Below, in pieces: positions 44,320-53,973 of a DNA stretch of 64,000 nt (within the stretch, counting starts at the first letter, position 1; each line of letters starts with the position of its first letter). The position numbers were made by a program, and so were the translations under genes. The notes beneath the pieces were generated by a model. The model saw nothing but the letters and a program-made list of their open reading frames with translations. It did no database searches and was not told the origin of the DNA. Origin of the DNA: Stachybotrys elegans (Eukaryota > Ascomycota > Sordariomycetes > Hypocreales > Stachybotryaceae); contig JAGPNK010000017.1 of the NCBI GenBank assembly GCA_020746835.1, positions 372,001-436,000 of the forward strand. Direction: 5' to 3'.

Positions 44320-47300
44320 CTATCTACACTCACAATATCTCTGTATAAAGTCAAATGTGATTCCAACGCTCTCCAGCTTCCTCCCACAGTTCCTCATAAC
44401 CGTGTCTTCCCTCACATTGTCGTGATTCCAATGAAACGTCAACGCACCAGCCTTCGCCGTCAGCCCCTCGGCATCTAGCCTCCAAGGACAGCTCGGCGTC
44501 CATCTAATCCTACAAGTCGAGTTGCTGGTGCTTTCCGCCGCATGGTAGCCTAGTCGACTCAACAGACCGAAAAAGTCATCCCATCTCACGCCGCTGCCCC
44601 CAAACACATTCTCCAACACGAGCCACCACTTGCGGGCAAGTCTTCTTTTCTCCAACGGCCGTCTTGGGCCGTCTTCTTCGGCTTGCACCTGCTTGTCCTT
44701 GTTCCAATCCCTATCTGTCCCCCAAGCGTCCTCTTCGCCCAACTCATGCTCGTACTCTTCTCTATCGTCTTGACCTTTGCCAGCATCATCTTCCCCCTCA
44801 TCACCCCTCTGCGCCGGACTGTGCCTCTTTGGGCCCCTACCTTCGCCTTGCTCCCGCGCTTCTCTTTTCCTCTTCCGCTCATCGGATCGAATCCTTGTCC
44901 CAGGTCCAATACCCGTTCCGAGCTTACGGAACGGAAAGGGTTTTACGTCGGCCTTGAACACAGGGCCTAGTGACGTCCTCGGGAGCACTTCTCCGGGATT
45001 TCTAGATTTTGGCTTCCATGGAGGCAGGTGTGTTGGCAGATCAGTCAGTGGACTGTGAGAGCTGCTGGAGATCAGTTCCGCGTCTTCTGGCCTCAACTTA
45101 CGGCCAAGTATAGTCTCGCGGAGTTTCTGAACTGTATGGTCGCTGATTAGACGCTTGGTGTACACGGGAATCTCACTCGTAGATGAGCTTGGCCTCCAAT
45201 CCACGGTCCACGCATCCAGAGCGTTGACCAGAGCAAGGCCAAACTGGGGAAGCTGAGGATCAAATCCCTTGTCCTCTACGGGCCTGCCACCTGTAAATGT
45301 ATCTCTTCTTTTACCCCCGGGCTCTAAGCTCCGGTCGAGCCACCCGTAAATTCGTCGATAATGCCTCCTCAAAACGTCCCAGGTCTGGAAAACAAAAGAG
45401 TCCAATTCATGGATCACAACGCTCGAAGGGACGGTAGACTTGGGGGAAACACCCCCTGGCGTAATGCTGGCCTCCCACAGGTAATTCTCCCTTGCTTTCC
45501 AGGCACTAGTAGGCGGACAATCGGTAAGACCAGCAAAGTCTAAGGCGTTGGAGATGCCCTGTGATCCTGGCATACTATCAAGGTCCGTTGCTAGATTCAC
45601 TAGGACATCCATAAATCGCAGTGTATCCTGCAAAAGATTGGAGAGCACAGGGGCTTCCTGGTCCCGCATGGCCACTCGCAGAGCTTCCAGCAGTTTTCTC
45701 ATGGATATCGCATTGACTGCAATGGGGTTCCCCATCATGTTGTATATCAACTGACAAACATCCGCCTCTTCAGGGCTGAGGTCAGAGACTGCACTTCCCG
45801 AGGCCAGCGGCGCCACCTCCAGCATCGGAAAGTTGATGACAGATTTCCGAACGCAATTATCCTCATCGACCAGGCTTTGCCTGTTTGTAATGCAGCTAAA
45901 GATGTGCCGAATCTTGGGGGAAGCTGCAAACTTTCCACGATTGTTAATCTCTGCCAGATAAAACAGGAACAGCTCTCGAGTTGTTGCAGTCAAGCTACCA
46001 ACCACAATCTGTTGTGCTTCGTCAGACCCGTCTCTGGCGTCCAGGTGGATATGTGTTTCCAGCGCCTCCATTTGCTCGACAAGATCGTTCCAGATGATAT
46101 AGTCCAGGAACGTGCGGCGGCAGACGCTCCCTAAATAGTCGTAATACAAGTCCCAGCGAGCATATTTCAACATTTCCCTCCCTTGTGGATGGACAGTATC
46201 CTTGGTGTACTTGTATCGCATCTTGCAATAATGGTGATCTGCCTCTTCCTCTACTCTGTCAAGGAACAGATTCTCAGAACTGAATATTGCCCGAAGACTT
46301 CCTTCAGCAGAGGCGGCTGCGTCTTGCAAGACCCTTTTGTAACTTAATAAAAACTCCTCATCATTCCGGGGGTGATATTGAAAAGGCGATTTATTCAGGA
46401 GCAATGCGCTGGCAGTGAGACGATGTCGATATTCCTCGATGTGCCGCTTCACCCTGTCCGCACTTGGTGCCTGCTTGTTTCTCCGTCTAGGTCTGGCAAG
46501 AAGAGTATCACATACTTCGTTCAGGAAAGTATAAGTTACGGCCTGGCCGAAGAGGATAGTCTGCGCCTCGCCTGGACTGAATAGCAGACCCGCCCGGGCC
46601 GCTTCCCCCACGTATGCGGATTGCCCATTCTGAAGCGTCGGGTCAGTGGCAGCCACAAAGGCGCGGTTAGGAAAGGACACGTCGAAATGAATATAGGACC
46701 CAGGGGGTTCTGCATGTGGACTATGTCCCAGAACGACGGAAATTCCTCCGTAGAAGCAACCTCTCAGAATACGGGTTGCGCGACCAATGTGACATGAGTC
46801 GTAGTCGAGTTTTGTGAAATCAGCTGGGCCTTTTTGCGCATCCCCACGGTAGTAAAGCAGATTGAGCAGGTTGTTAGGCTGGGAGAGGTCTTCGATGTTT
46901 AGGTGAGGAACCAGGAAGCATGCCCGCACGTTCTTGAGCCACGCTTGATGCTCATCAACCCTGGCCTGGTCCTTCTTCCGGGATGTCCGCCTAGAGGCTG
47001 TAGCCACTTGGTTAACGAAATAAGGATGGGAGAATTGTATCCAAGGGATAGCATTTCCCTTTATAGAGACCAAGGCCGCACTGCGCATGTCCTCCCTCAT
47101 ACACTCCAGATCGGGGGAGTGGGTAGCTGGCATGCATTTCTCGTCCATGTCGTAATGGTTGGCTTTGAGATCAAGTTTGGAACGGAGTTTACGAATGGTT
47201 TTGGTCCATGCATCTCTTAGAATCCCAGGCAACCCCTGATTGCAGTTCGGATCCCTTTCTTGTGATTGGTCGTCCGTCTCGAGGATGATCTGAGCTTGAA

Positions 47301-48036
47301 TCTCCTTGTAGTAGGCGCTCATTCTTCCATGTAGCTCCTGGTGGCTGCCGAGAACGTATTCCGCCCATTTGTTGTAATCTCTCTTCAGATTTTCGTCGTC
47401 GTCAAGGATGGCACACCTCTCGCCCTCCCACGCGTATTTGAGCTGACGACCAGTTGAAGGGTTCTCTGGCCAAACTTTGCCGTAACCAAAGTTTTTAAAG
47501 ATATAACCAATTGCCTGAGGATCTAGATCGCAGGCTACTCTGCCCACTCCCACTTCTTTAATGCCGCCAATGTTATTTCGGTCTGACTCAACATCGGCAG
47601 ACCAACGCTCATGCAGCCACTGCGGGTTGATCTCTTTGCCCAGGTCAGATGGGAAACCGCGCGATACACCCATACTGAAGGCGTCCATTTGACGCCTGAT
47701 GCGCTCGCGCATATGCTCGTCAACGTCGGACGGCAGGCTGCCGATGGCATATTCGAGGCTGAGCCCCGACATGGCGGGTCCGGGGGTTGATCTTTGGTAG
47801 TTTCGCCTGGTGATAAGAGACGAAGCTGATGGTTTAGATTGACTTGGATGAGAATTTTGAGAGCTCGAGTCCGCTTGCAGTCTTGAAATACCAATGGAAT
47901 GACATCGAATCCGATCTTCCATGGCATCGCATTGTTCACACCCTGTATGGCGAGACATGTGCTGTTCACGAAACCCCCCTTTGTTGTCAGCTCTGTTCAT
48001 CCCCTGAACCATCCTCACACAAGAACAAAAAGTCAT
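44320..48036 (-). CDS. large protein of unknown function with a HicA-like C-terminal region
   Basis: Up to 1238 residues in a single exon. Not recognised as a known enzyme. The first ATG (48036) gives an 88-residue extension with CEQC and Ser-rich text; the ATG at 47772 (MSGLSLEYAIG) gives 1150 residues. I keep the longer form because the frame stays open without a stop. The N-terminal two thirds are helical and charged, with SHPYFVNQ and ARWDLYYDYLG motifs. Around residues 1010-1115 lies a Lys/Arg/Glu-rich, low-complexity, probably nuclear-targeted stretch (DERKRKREAREQGEG). The last 100 residues (WWLVLENVFGGSGVRWDDFFGLLSRLGYHAAES ... ALTFHWNH) match the pattern of the HicA-like double-stranded RNA-binding fold found at the C-terminus of fungal 'Ipa'-type proteins. 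Function unknown; RNA binding or a nuclear role is inference. Confidence 0.85.
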   Translation of the reverse strand: MTFCSCVRMVQGMNRADNKGGFREQHMSRHTGCEQCDAMEDRIRCHSIGISRLQADSSSQNSHPSQSKPSASSLITRRNYQRSTPGPAMSGLSLEYAIGSLPSDVDEHMRERIRRQMDAFSMGVSRGFPSDLGKEINPQWLHERWSADVESDRNNIGGIKEVGVGRVACDLDPQAIGYIFKNFGYGKVWPENPSTGRQLKYAWEGERCAILDDDENLKRDYNKWAEYVLGSHQELHGRMSAYYKEIQAQIILETDDQSQERDPNCNQGLPGILRDAWTKTIRKLRSKLDLKANHYDMDEKCMPATHSPDLECMREDMRSAALVSIKGNAIPWIQFSHPYFVNQVATASRRTSRKKDQARVDEHQAWLKNVRACFLVPHLNIEDLSQPNNLLNLLYYRGDAQKGPADFTKLDYDSCHIGRATRILRGCFYGGISVVLGHSPHAEPPGSYIHFDVSFPNRAFVAATDPTLQNGQSAYVGEAARAGLLFSPGEAQTILFGQAVTYTFLNEVCDTLLARPRRRNKQAPSADRVKRHIEEYRHRLTASALLLNKSPFQYHPRNDEEFLLSYKRVLQDAAASAEGSLRAIFSSENLFLDRVEEEADHHYCKMRYKYTKDTVHPQGREMLKYARWDLYYDYLGSVCRRTFLDYIIWNDLVEQMEALETHIHLDARDGSDEAQQIVVGSLTATTRELFLFYLAEINNRGKFAASPKIRHIFSCITNRQSLVDEDNCVRKSVINFPMLEVAPLASGSAVSDLSPEEADVCQLIYNMMGNPIAVNAISMRKLLEALRVAMRDQEAPVLSNLLQDTLRFMDVLVNLATDLDSMPGSQGISNALDFAGLTDCPPTSAWKARENYLWEASITPGGVSPKSTVPSSVVIHELDSFVFQTWDVLRRHYRRIYGWLDRSLEPGGKRRDTFTGGRPVEDKGFDPQLPQFGLALVNALDAWTVDWRPSSSTSEIPVYTKRLISDHTVQKLRETILGRKLRPEDAELISSSSHSPLTDLPTHLPPWKPKSRNPGEVLPRTSLGPVFKADVKPFPFRKLGTGIGPGTRIRSDERKRKREAREQGEGRGPKRHSPAQRGDEGEDDAGKGQDDREEYEHELGEEDAWGTDRDWNKDKQVQAEEDGPRRPLEKRRLARKWWLVLENVFGGSGVRWDDFFGLLSRLGYHAAESTSNSTCRIRWTPSCPWRLDAEGLTAKAGALTFHWNHDNVREDTVMRNCGRKLESVGITFDFIQRYCECR

Positions 48037-49052
48037 AGGTTATAAGACACTCGGTTCATTGACAATGCTACCGTGAATTAATTATAGCTAGGATATAAGC
48101 ATATGTATTCACGCATCATCATGGAAACCTCAATACTACCGTCCATATCACTCTAATAGTCAAATATGCCTCTATGCTGCTGTTTTCTTGCTTCCAAGAT
48201 GCTTTGCACATCCTTGGGTGCTGGAACATCGTTGTTGGGTTCCATACTTACGACGACTGCGCCGGCTGTACGGAGTACCGGTGATTCAATTACGGTGTTG
48301 CTGACGAACTGACCTGTAGTCTCTTGGTAACGAAATGACATCATCCCATATTCCTCACACCGAGAGCCGCAGCATAACTCCTCGGCCTCCATAGAGGTCG
48401 AGTCTTGGCAGAACCACGATGACCAAGCTGCTCTTGAATACGCAGCAGTATGTAGCGGCCGGTAATGGTCCAGACACTAGCCGTGCAACCAGTTTGGGAA
48501 TATATGCCACATTCGTGCTCGGGCTAAAATGCTAGTTCTGACCGACGGGCTGGCCAGGCGGCTGGGGATGAAGAGGTTCATTTAGCTGTGCCGGATCAAG
48601 GAGATGCATCAAGGAACCTGAGGGCGGCTGGCATAAACCAAGGTTTGCCAGTCAAGACTCAACATACTGTCTTGATGTACAGAAGCTTCCACATAACTGT
48701 GGTAGAACCATGATGACCATGCTAGAAACGAAACCGCCATCCAGGCACCAGTGGTTGACAACCTGGTCCAACTGGTCCGTGAGCTCCTAGCTATCCTATC
48801 TGGGCAAGTTTGTGATCCTCTTTCTGACTGCGGAGCTGGTCCAAACTCCACTGCTCGACCCGACAATGACGCTGGACCTGGGAAGGCGGACGCCGGCACT
48901 TCCGAGCCATGCTTTCTCATCCTTCACTCGTTGTTAGGTAACTAGGGAACGGCTGGTGGATTCTTTCTTTTGTTCTTGTCCGACACCTGTCTCTCGCCCG
49001 TCTTGTTATAGCTCTTGGCGCATCATCCTCTCCTCTGCATCCAGCGTCCGAA
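48037..49052. other. intergenic region with uncertain minus-strand frames
   Basis: A minus-strand frame at 48153-48392 (79 codons) has natural composition and Cys pairs (ELCCGSRCEEYG), which suggests the last exon or a remnant of a small secreted protein; no upstream exon with a signal peptide could be joined confidently. A 24-bp near-repeat (48406-48429 and 48700-48723, 21 matches) lies in the same reading frame of two minus-strand open frames. The last 100 bp are the promoter of the acyltransferase-like gene. Confidence 0.4.
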
Positions 49053-50624
49053 ATGGCCGAACCGACCGAAGAAACCATCGCCGAGCCCACGGCGACGACT
49101 ACAACGACGACGGAAGACAATGGCTACGCTTACGGATCCTTCCCTGCCATCGAAACCCCCTCGCCCTGCCGGAATGTCTACAAGCCCGGCACGTCGACCA
49201 AGGCGCGCGTCCTGGCGCCCGATCTGCTGCGCGGCCTGCTCATGATGCTCATGGCCATGGACCACCAGGCACTTATGCTGCACACCTGGGAGCACGGCAC
49301 GGGCCGCGTCATGGAGGGCGACGGCGTCGTCGTGCGGCGCTGGAACTTTACCGTCGCCTACATTGTCCGCACGCTGACGCACCTCTGCGCGCCCGGCTTC
49401 ACGTTCCTCCTGGGCATGGGCGTCGTGTACCTGGGCAGGTCGCGCACGAGGCTGGGCTGGTCGGCTGGTCGGCTGGCGCGGTACTTTTTCCTGCGGTGCC
49501 TCGTCTTGACCCTCGTCAGCTGGCTCTTCGGCTTGGTTGGAACGGGCGGGCAGCTGTGGTTCATGAACATGGTGCTCTTCGCGCTGGCCGTCGACTACCT
49601 CATCGCAGGGCTGCTGTGGCTCGCCATACGACGCACCGAGGCGCTTCTTGTCGGGTTCTTGGAGGGCAAGATGCGGGCCAAGCACATCTACAACGACGAC
49701 GATTCCACGGCCGAGCTGCCGCTGCTCAGGGTGCGATCGACGAGAGACGACATTACGATCCGCGCCGAGGCGCTGGCCTGGCATGCCCACAATGCCGCGC
49801 TCTTCCTGCTGAGCATCGTCACCATCGCGTGGAATATCTGGCTGTCGGAGACGGGCGCGCACTGTGCGAGCGTGTCGGGCCATGAGGTCCTCCCCTTGGG
49901 CACGGAGGAGCAAGAGGACTTGACCTTCTGGCAAATCATTGGCCGCATATGGTTTTGGACCGTGACAACCACACATGTCATGAGCGGCTTCCCGCCCTTG
50001 GCCTGGGTATCCTTTGCCATCCTGGGCGTGCTGTACGGCCGCATCATGATTGCCCGGCCGTGGAGCCCCCGAACCATTGCGCTCGGCCACTCCTTGGTCG
50101 GTCTGGCGCTGTCCATCGTCTTCATCCTGACGCGCGTCCTGCGCTTCGGCAACCTCTCCGAGGACTGCCTACACACCCCGGAGCAGGAAGCGCACCCAGA
50201 CGCAAACCCGTACATTCTCTCTGTGCGGTCCTTCTTCTACGTCGTCAAGTACCCTCCAGATGTGGCCTTCTGGGCCTTTACGCTCGCCGCCAACTTCTTC
50301 CTGCTGGCCGTGTTGGGCGCCATCCCGCCACACACGGCCAAGCGGCTGACAGTGCTGCTGGACTTTGGAACGTCGGCCTTGTTTTTCTACATTGTGCATC
50401 TGTTGGTTGCAGTTGCGCTGAGCGTGCTCTTCATCGCCCTGTTTGGGACCGACGCGGAAGCCCGCGACCCCTTAGACCCAGATACTCCCGTGAAAGGCAT
50501 TCTAAATCTCTGGGGATACTTTGGCATCTGGGCCCTGAACATGGTGATTATGTGGCCCTTGTGTCGTGCGTATAGCCGGTTCAAGGCCACCAAGCCGGCA
50601 GACTCTCTTTGGCGTTTCTTTTAA
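49053..50624 (+). CDS. HgsNAT / DUF1624-type multi-pass membrane acyltransferase-like protein
   Basis: 523 residues, no intron. A 45-residue Thr/Glu-rich N-terminus precedes a membrane domain with about ten helices. The motif LAPDLLRGLLMMLMAMDHQALMLHTWEHG in helix 1 is the family hallmark (R-x-LRG and the helical DH pair that in human HGSNAT includes the active His). Later motifs are APGFTFLLGMGVVYLGRSR and WFMNMVLFALAVDYL. Family members transfer acetyl groups across membranes (lysosomal heparan glucosaminide in animals); in fungi, which lack heparan, the acceptor is unknown and may be a cell-wall or vacuolar sugar. Convergent with the HD-domain gene. Confidence 0.85.
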   Translation: MAEPTEETIAEPTATTTTTTEDNGYAYGSFPAIETPSPCRNVYKPGTSTKARVLAPDLLRGLLMMLMAMDHQALMLHTWEHGTGRVMEGDGVVVRRWNFTVAYIVRTLTHLCAPGFTFLLGMGVVYLGRSRTRLGWSAGRLARYFFLRCLVLTLVSWLFGLVGTGGQLWFMNMVLFALAVDYLIAGLLWLAIRRTEALLVGFLEGKMRAKHIYNDDDSTAELPLLRVRSTRDDITIRAEALAWHAHNAALFLLSIVTIAWNIWLSETGAHCASVSGHEVLPLGTEEQEDLTFWQIIGRIWFWTVTTTHVMSGFPPLAWVSFAILGVLYGRIMIARPWSPRTIALGHSLVGLALSIVFILTRVLRFGNLSEDCLHTPEQEAHPDANPYILSVRSFFYVVKYPPDVAFWAFTLAANFFLLAVLGAIPPHTAKRLTVLLDFGTSALFFYIVHLLVAVALSVLFIALFGTDAEARDPLDPDTPVKGILNLWGYFGIWALNMVIMWPLCRAYSRFKATKPADSLWRFF

Positions 50625-50770
50625 ATAGACAAAATTTGGGAATAGGGAAAAGGTTTTGGGCACAAGGTTTGTATCAATCTGGACTTCTTTGTAGATGCAT
50701 TCATCATACCACTTGTACATTTGACATAGCAACAGCATACATTTGCCATCCAGTCAATCCCATGATTTGC

Positions 50771-51544
50771 TCAGAATGCCGGATTGACTCCTTCGTATCC
50801 TGGGTTTTCCACATGAGCTCGTAACAAGATGCCAGGCCAACTCGCACTTGGATGCTTCTCGGTGCTCGGCCACGTCAAGCTGTCCACCTTTTCCGGAATC
50901 TCGGCTGCCTGCTTCACTACGGCATCGGCAAGCGTGCGCTCAATGTCGAGCCGCGGAAGCTGCTTCTCAATCTCCACCGCCAACTCCCCGGCCCCGAGGT
51001 CATGCGCGTAGGAAGTGGAAAAGTCGGCCTTGACCGCAAGCCGGATGAGCCGCGAGAGAGGGTCGATGCGCTCTGCGATTCCGGCGCTGGTGTGGACTGC
51101 GATGGCGACCCAGACACGGTGACTGTCGTCATGCGAGACGCCGTGGTCTCGGAGGAGCGATTCGGCAACGTCGGCGCCCTCAACCTCAAAGCGCTGCGCT
51201 TCGTTGTGAAGATGGCTGGTGCCTATATCATGGCATATGGCGGCAACAAAAAGCAGAGATAGCTTGGGGTCGGCAGAGTACTCGCTTGCCTCGCGCTCGG
51301 CTACCCATTGCGCAATGAGGTAGACACGGAGGCTGTGGTTGAAGATGGCAGCTGGCAGAGCCTTGCTGGCGAGCGCCGTGGCCTCCGTACAGACTTTCGT
51401 CTTTGGGATGCGATCCATAAGGGACTCGGGGATGATGGAGGACTCCTGTGTAGCCATGAGACACTTTGGCCTGCTGGGGAGCTTGGATGAGATGGCTGAG
51501 CTTGATTGAGACGCGAGATGTGGATTTTGTCTGCTATGACTCAT
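50771..51544 (-). CDS. HD-domain hydrolase, cyanamide-hydratase-like
   Basis: 257 residues, no intron. The metal site of the HD superfamily is His70 in IFNHSLRVYLIAQW, His105-Asp106 in VAAICHDIGTSHLH, and a later Asp in LAVKADFSTSYAHD. FNHSxRVY and HDIGT are characteristic of the fungal cyanamide hydratase / DDI2-type branch, which hydrates cyanamide to urea. HTSAGIAERID also fits. An internal ATG at residue 30 (51457) is an alternative start; the longer form is kept because the first 29 residues are in the same open frame, but they are Ser-rich and could be leader. A detoxification or urea-supply role is plausible; the nearest urea transporter gene is 15 kb away. Confidence 0.85.
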   Translation of the reverse strand: MSHSRQNPHLASQSSSAISSKLPSRPKCLMATQESSIIPESLMDRIPKTKVCTEATALASKALPAAIFNHSLRVYLIAQWVAEREASEYSADPKLSLLFVAAICHDIGTSHLHNEAQRFEVEGADVAESLLRDHGVSHDDSHRVWVAIAVHTSAGIAERIDPLSRLIRLAVKADFSTSYAHDLGAGELAVEIEKQLPRLDIERTLADAVVKQAAEIPEKVDSLTWPSTEKHPSASWPGILLRAHVENPGYEGVNPAF

Positions 51545-51635
51545 GCGAATATACGATTTGTAAGAAGACGCTTATCATTCTGAGGAAAGGAAATGCTAGC
51601 TAGAGAACACCCCCCCTTGGCGATTGTCACCAATA

Positions 51636-53973
51636 CTACTTCATCAGACCGTGCCGTTGCAGCCAGTTCTGATGGTGTTCATCCTCCCACTTATGCTCTG
51701 CGCGCCGCAAAGTCGACGCCGCATCCCAATAGTCCCTGGCTTGAGCCACATCCCTCGCCGTCTCGCCATTGCGATTCTTGACGGTCGGATTCGCGCCCCA
51801 GTCCCGGAGCGCCCGCAGCACGTCGCGCCGCTCTCTGTCCTCGTTGTCGGCCGAGCTGGCGGCAAAGTGCAGAGGCGTCTTGCCGTCCGTCGTCTTGGCG
51901 TTGGGGTTCGCCTTGGCCCGCTCCAGCAGCATCTCTACCATGTCGACCGAGGCTTTGCGGGCCGCGAGGTGCAGAGCGGTGCGGCCCCCGTTGGCCTGGG
52001 CTTCGACGTCGGCACCGCGGTCGAGGAGGAGCATGGCGACGGCGAGGTGGTCGCGCTGGGCTGCGTGGTGAAGAGGCGTGAAGCCGCGCAGGTCGCAGGA
52101 CTTGGGGGATGCGTACTTTAATGCACGTGCTACCTCCTTGACGTCGCCTTCTTTTGTAGCTTCAATCAGTGCGTCGATCTTGACCTCCTCGCTGAGGATC
52201 TCTGGCGGCACGGCCGTGACTGGCTCAACAGGAGGTACAGCAGCTGTGGGAGCCACAGGATGATCAGACGGCGCCTCGGGAATGGGGACTGTTCCGCCGG
52301 TAGCAATGGGAGGTGATGGCATATGATCCTCCACGGGATATGACAATCCGGCCGAGGGCGTTTTCTTGGGGGTTGTCTCTGGTAAAATGCCCTCCTCTGC
52401 CATGGCAACGGCTGAAGGTGATGGAGGAGGACCAGTGTCATCATCGAGGGCCCGTCCACCTGGGTGAAAAGGAGGGCCTGGCGGCCTCACGCTGCTTGTA
52501 GACCCGTCTGTATGCGTTTCTGTGATTTTGACGGGCATGGTGGCGGACAGGTCGGCGAGCGGTGCGGCGAGGGGGGGAGATATCGGTACTTGGGGAGGCT
52601 GTACTGGCGGAGACGTCGACTGGGCGACTGGTGGAGGGGAGGCTACTGGCTGAGTCGACACGGGAGGTGATTGAACGGCTGCAGAAGGGATCGGTTCTGG
52701 CTGCTGAGCTGGCTGAGCTGGCTGAACTGGCTGAACTGGCTGGATAGGAGCAGGAGGGGGAACCGTCCCGGAGCCAGGAGGTGCTGGCTTCATGATTGCG
52801 CGACTTGACACGGTTAGCTTCAGCATTGGGTAACAGCAGATAGATGACGTACCTGTATATATTGACCATGAGCGTACTCAAAACGCCCAGCTGTGCCTGC
52901 AAATCAGCGTCGACCTTTTTGAGCTTGTCCTCAAAGTTGGTCTTGTAGCGATACGAGTTCCAAAAGTTCTCGACATTCTTCATGACGCCGCCGTGACCGT
53001 CGTCATCATTCTGCTTCAGCTCCTGGAGCAGATCCGTCATGACCTTGAGGCTCTTGTTGGTGTCGGCAATGGCATCTTCAATCTGCTCCTTGATCTTCTC
53101 TCCCGATTTGCCCTCTACGAGGTCCGGACGGGCTTCGAGCGTGCCCTGGATCTGTGTAACCGTGTCCCGCGCGGTGGTGACGTGTGTTGCCAACGCCTTC
53201 ATCTCCTCGGAGGACTCGGAGATGTCGCCGTACCAGTCGATCCAGTCCTTGATGTTGCCAGCTTGCGAGGCCAGGGCGTCGATGCCGGCGAATGTGGCGA
53301 TGCTGCTGAAGAACTTGCCGCGTCCACCACTGCCGCTATGCCGCCTCGAGCCTGAAGCCGGGCGGCTTGTGGATGGGGGCGTGTTGCTTTGACTGCTGGG
53401 TTTGTATCTGGGTGGTGTCGAGGCACCTCCAGCACTCCATCTGGGTGGCGTAGGCGATCTGCCGTATTGCCTATTGGCCGCTGCAAGTCTCCCGACGGGG
53501 CTCATGTTCCCAGAGCTGTATCGTCTCTCGTTGTCTGATCCTGGCGAACCGGGCGTGAGAGACGGCCGACGGTACCGCCCGCCCACAGAGTGCGGAGAGT
53601 CGTATGAGTCTCTCCGGGAGCCCGCCGGGCGCAGTCGCGGAGAGTTGCCTGGCCCGAGTCTGGGCGACAGCGGCGAGGGGATGGGAATCGGGCCAGTCCG
53701 CTCCGACGTGCGACCCCGAGCGCGCGTCGGCGAGATGCTCACGCGACGGCCTGGCGCATCGGGCCTCCGGGACGACGAGGCTGGTATCGACGGCCGACTG
53801 GCATCGTGCGAGCGGGAGCGCTGGCTCGAGGGCGGGTACAGCGGCGAGATGCCCGACTCATGAGAGCCCAGGCGACCGGGACGGGGCCGGCTGGTTGATG
53901 AAGCGCGGCCAAGAGGAGTTGCGGCCTTGGACGGCGCAGGAGCAGGACGTGGAGATGGACGTCTAGTTGGCAT
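51636..53973 (-). CDS. ankyrin-repeat protein with Ser/Pro-rich N-terminus
   Basis: 762 residues from two exons (53973-52853, 52803-51636) with a 49-nt GTACGT/CAAG intron that joins NIYS-RAIMKPA. The first 200 residues are Ser/Pro/Arg-rich and disordered. Residues about 215-375 are helical (SIATFAGIDALASQAGNIKDWIDW and following coiled-coil-like text). A Pro/Gln/Val-rich linker (about 380-560) carries QPVQPVQPAQPAQQP repeats. The C-terminus has four ankyrin units: FTPLHHAAQRDHLAVAMLL, RTALHLAARKASVDMVEML, KTPLHFAASS and GETARDVAQ. It is probably a scaffold; partners and site are unknown. It is not one of the NACHT/STAND ankyrin proteins, since no NTPase motifs are present. Confidence 0.9.
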
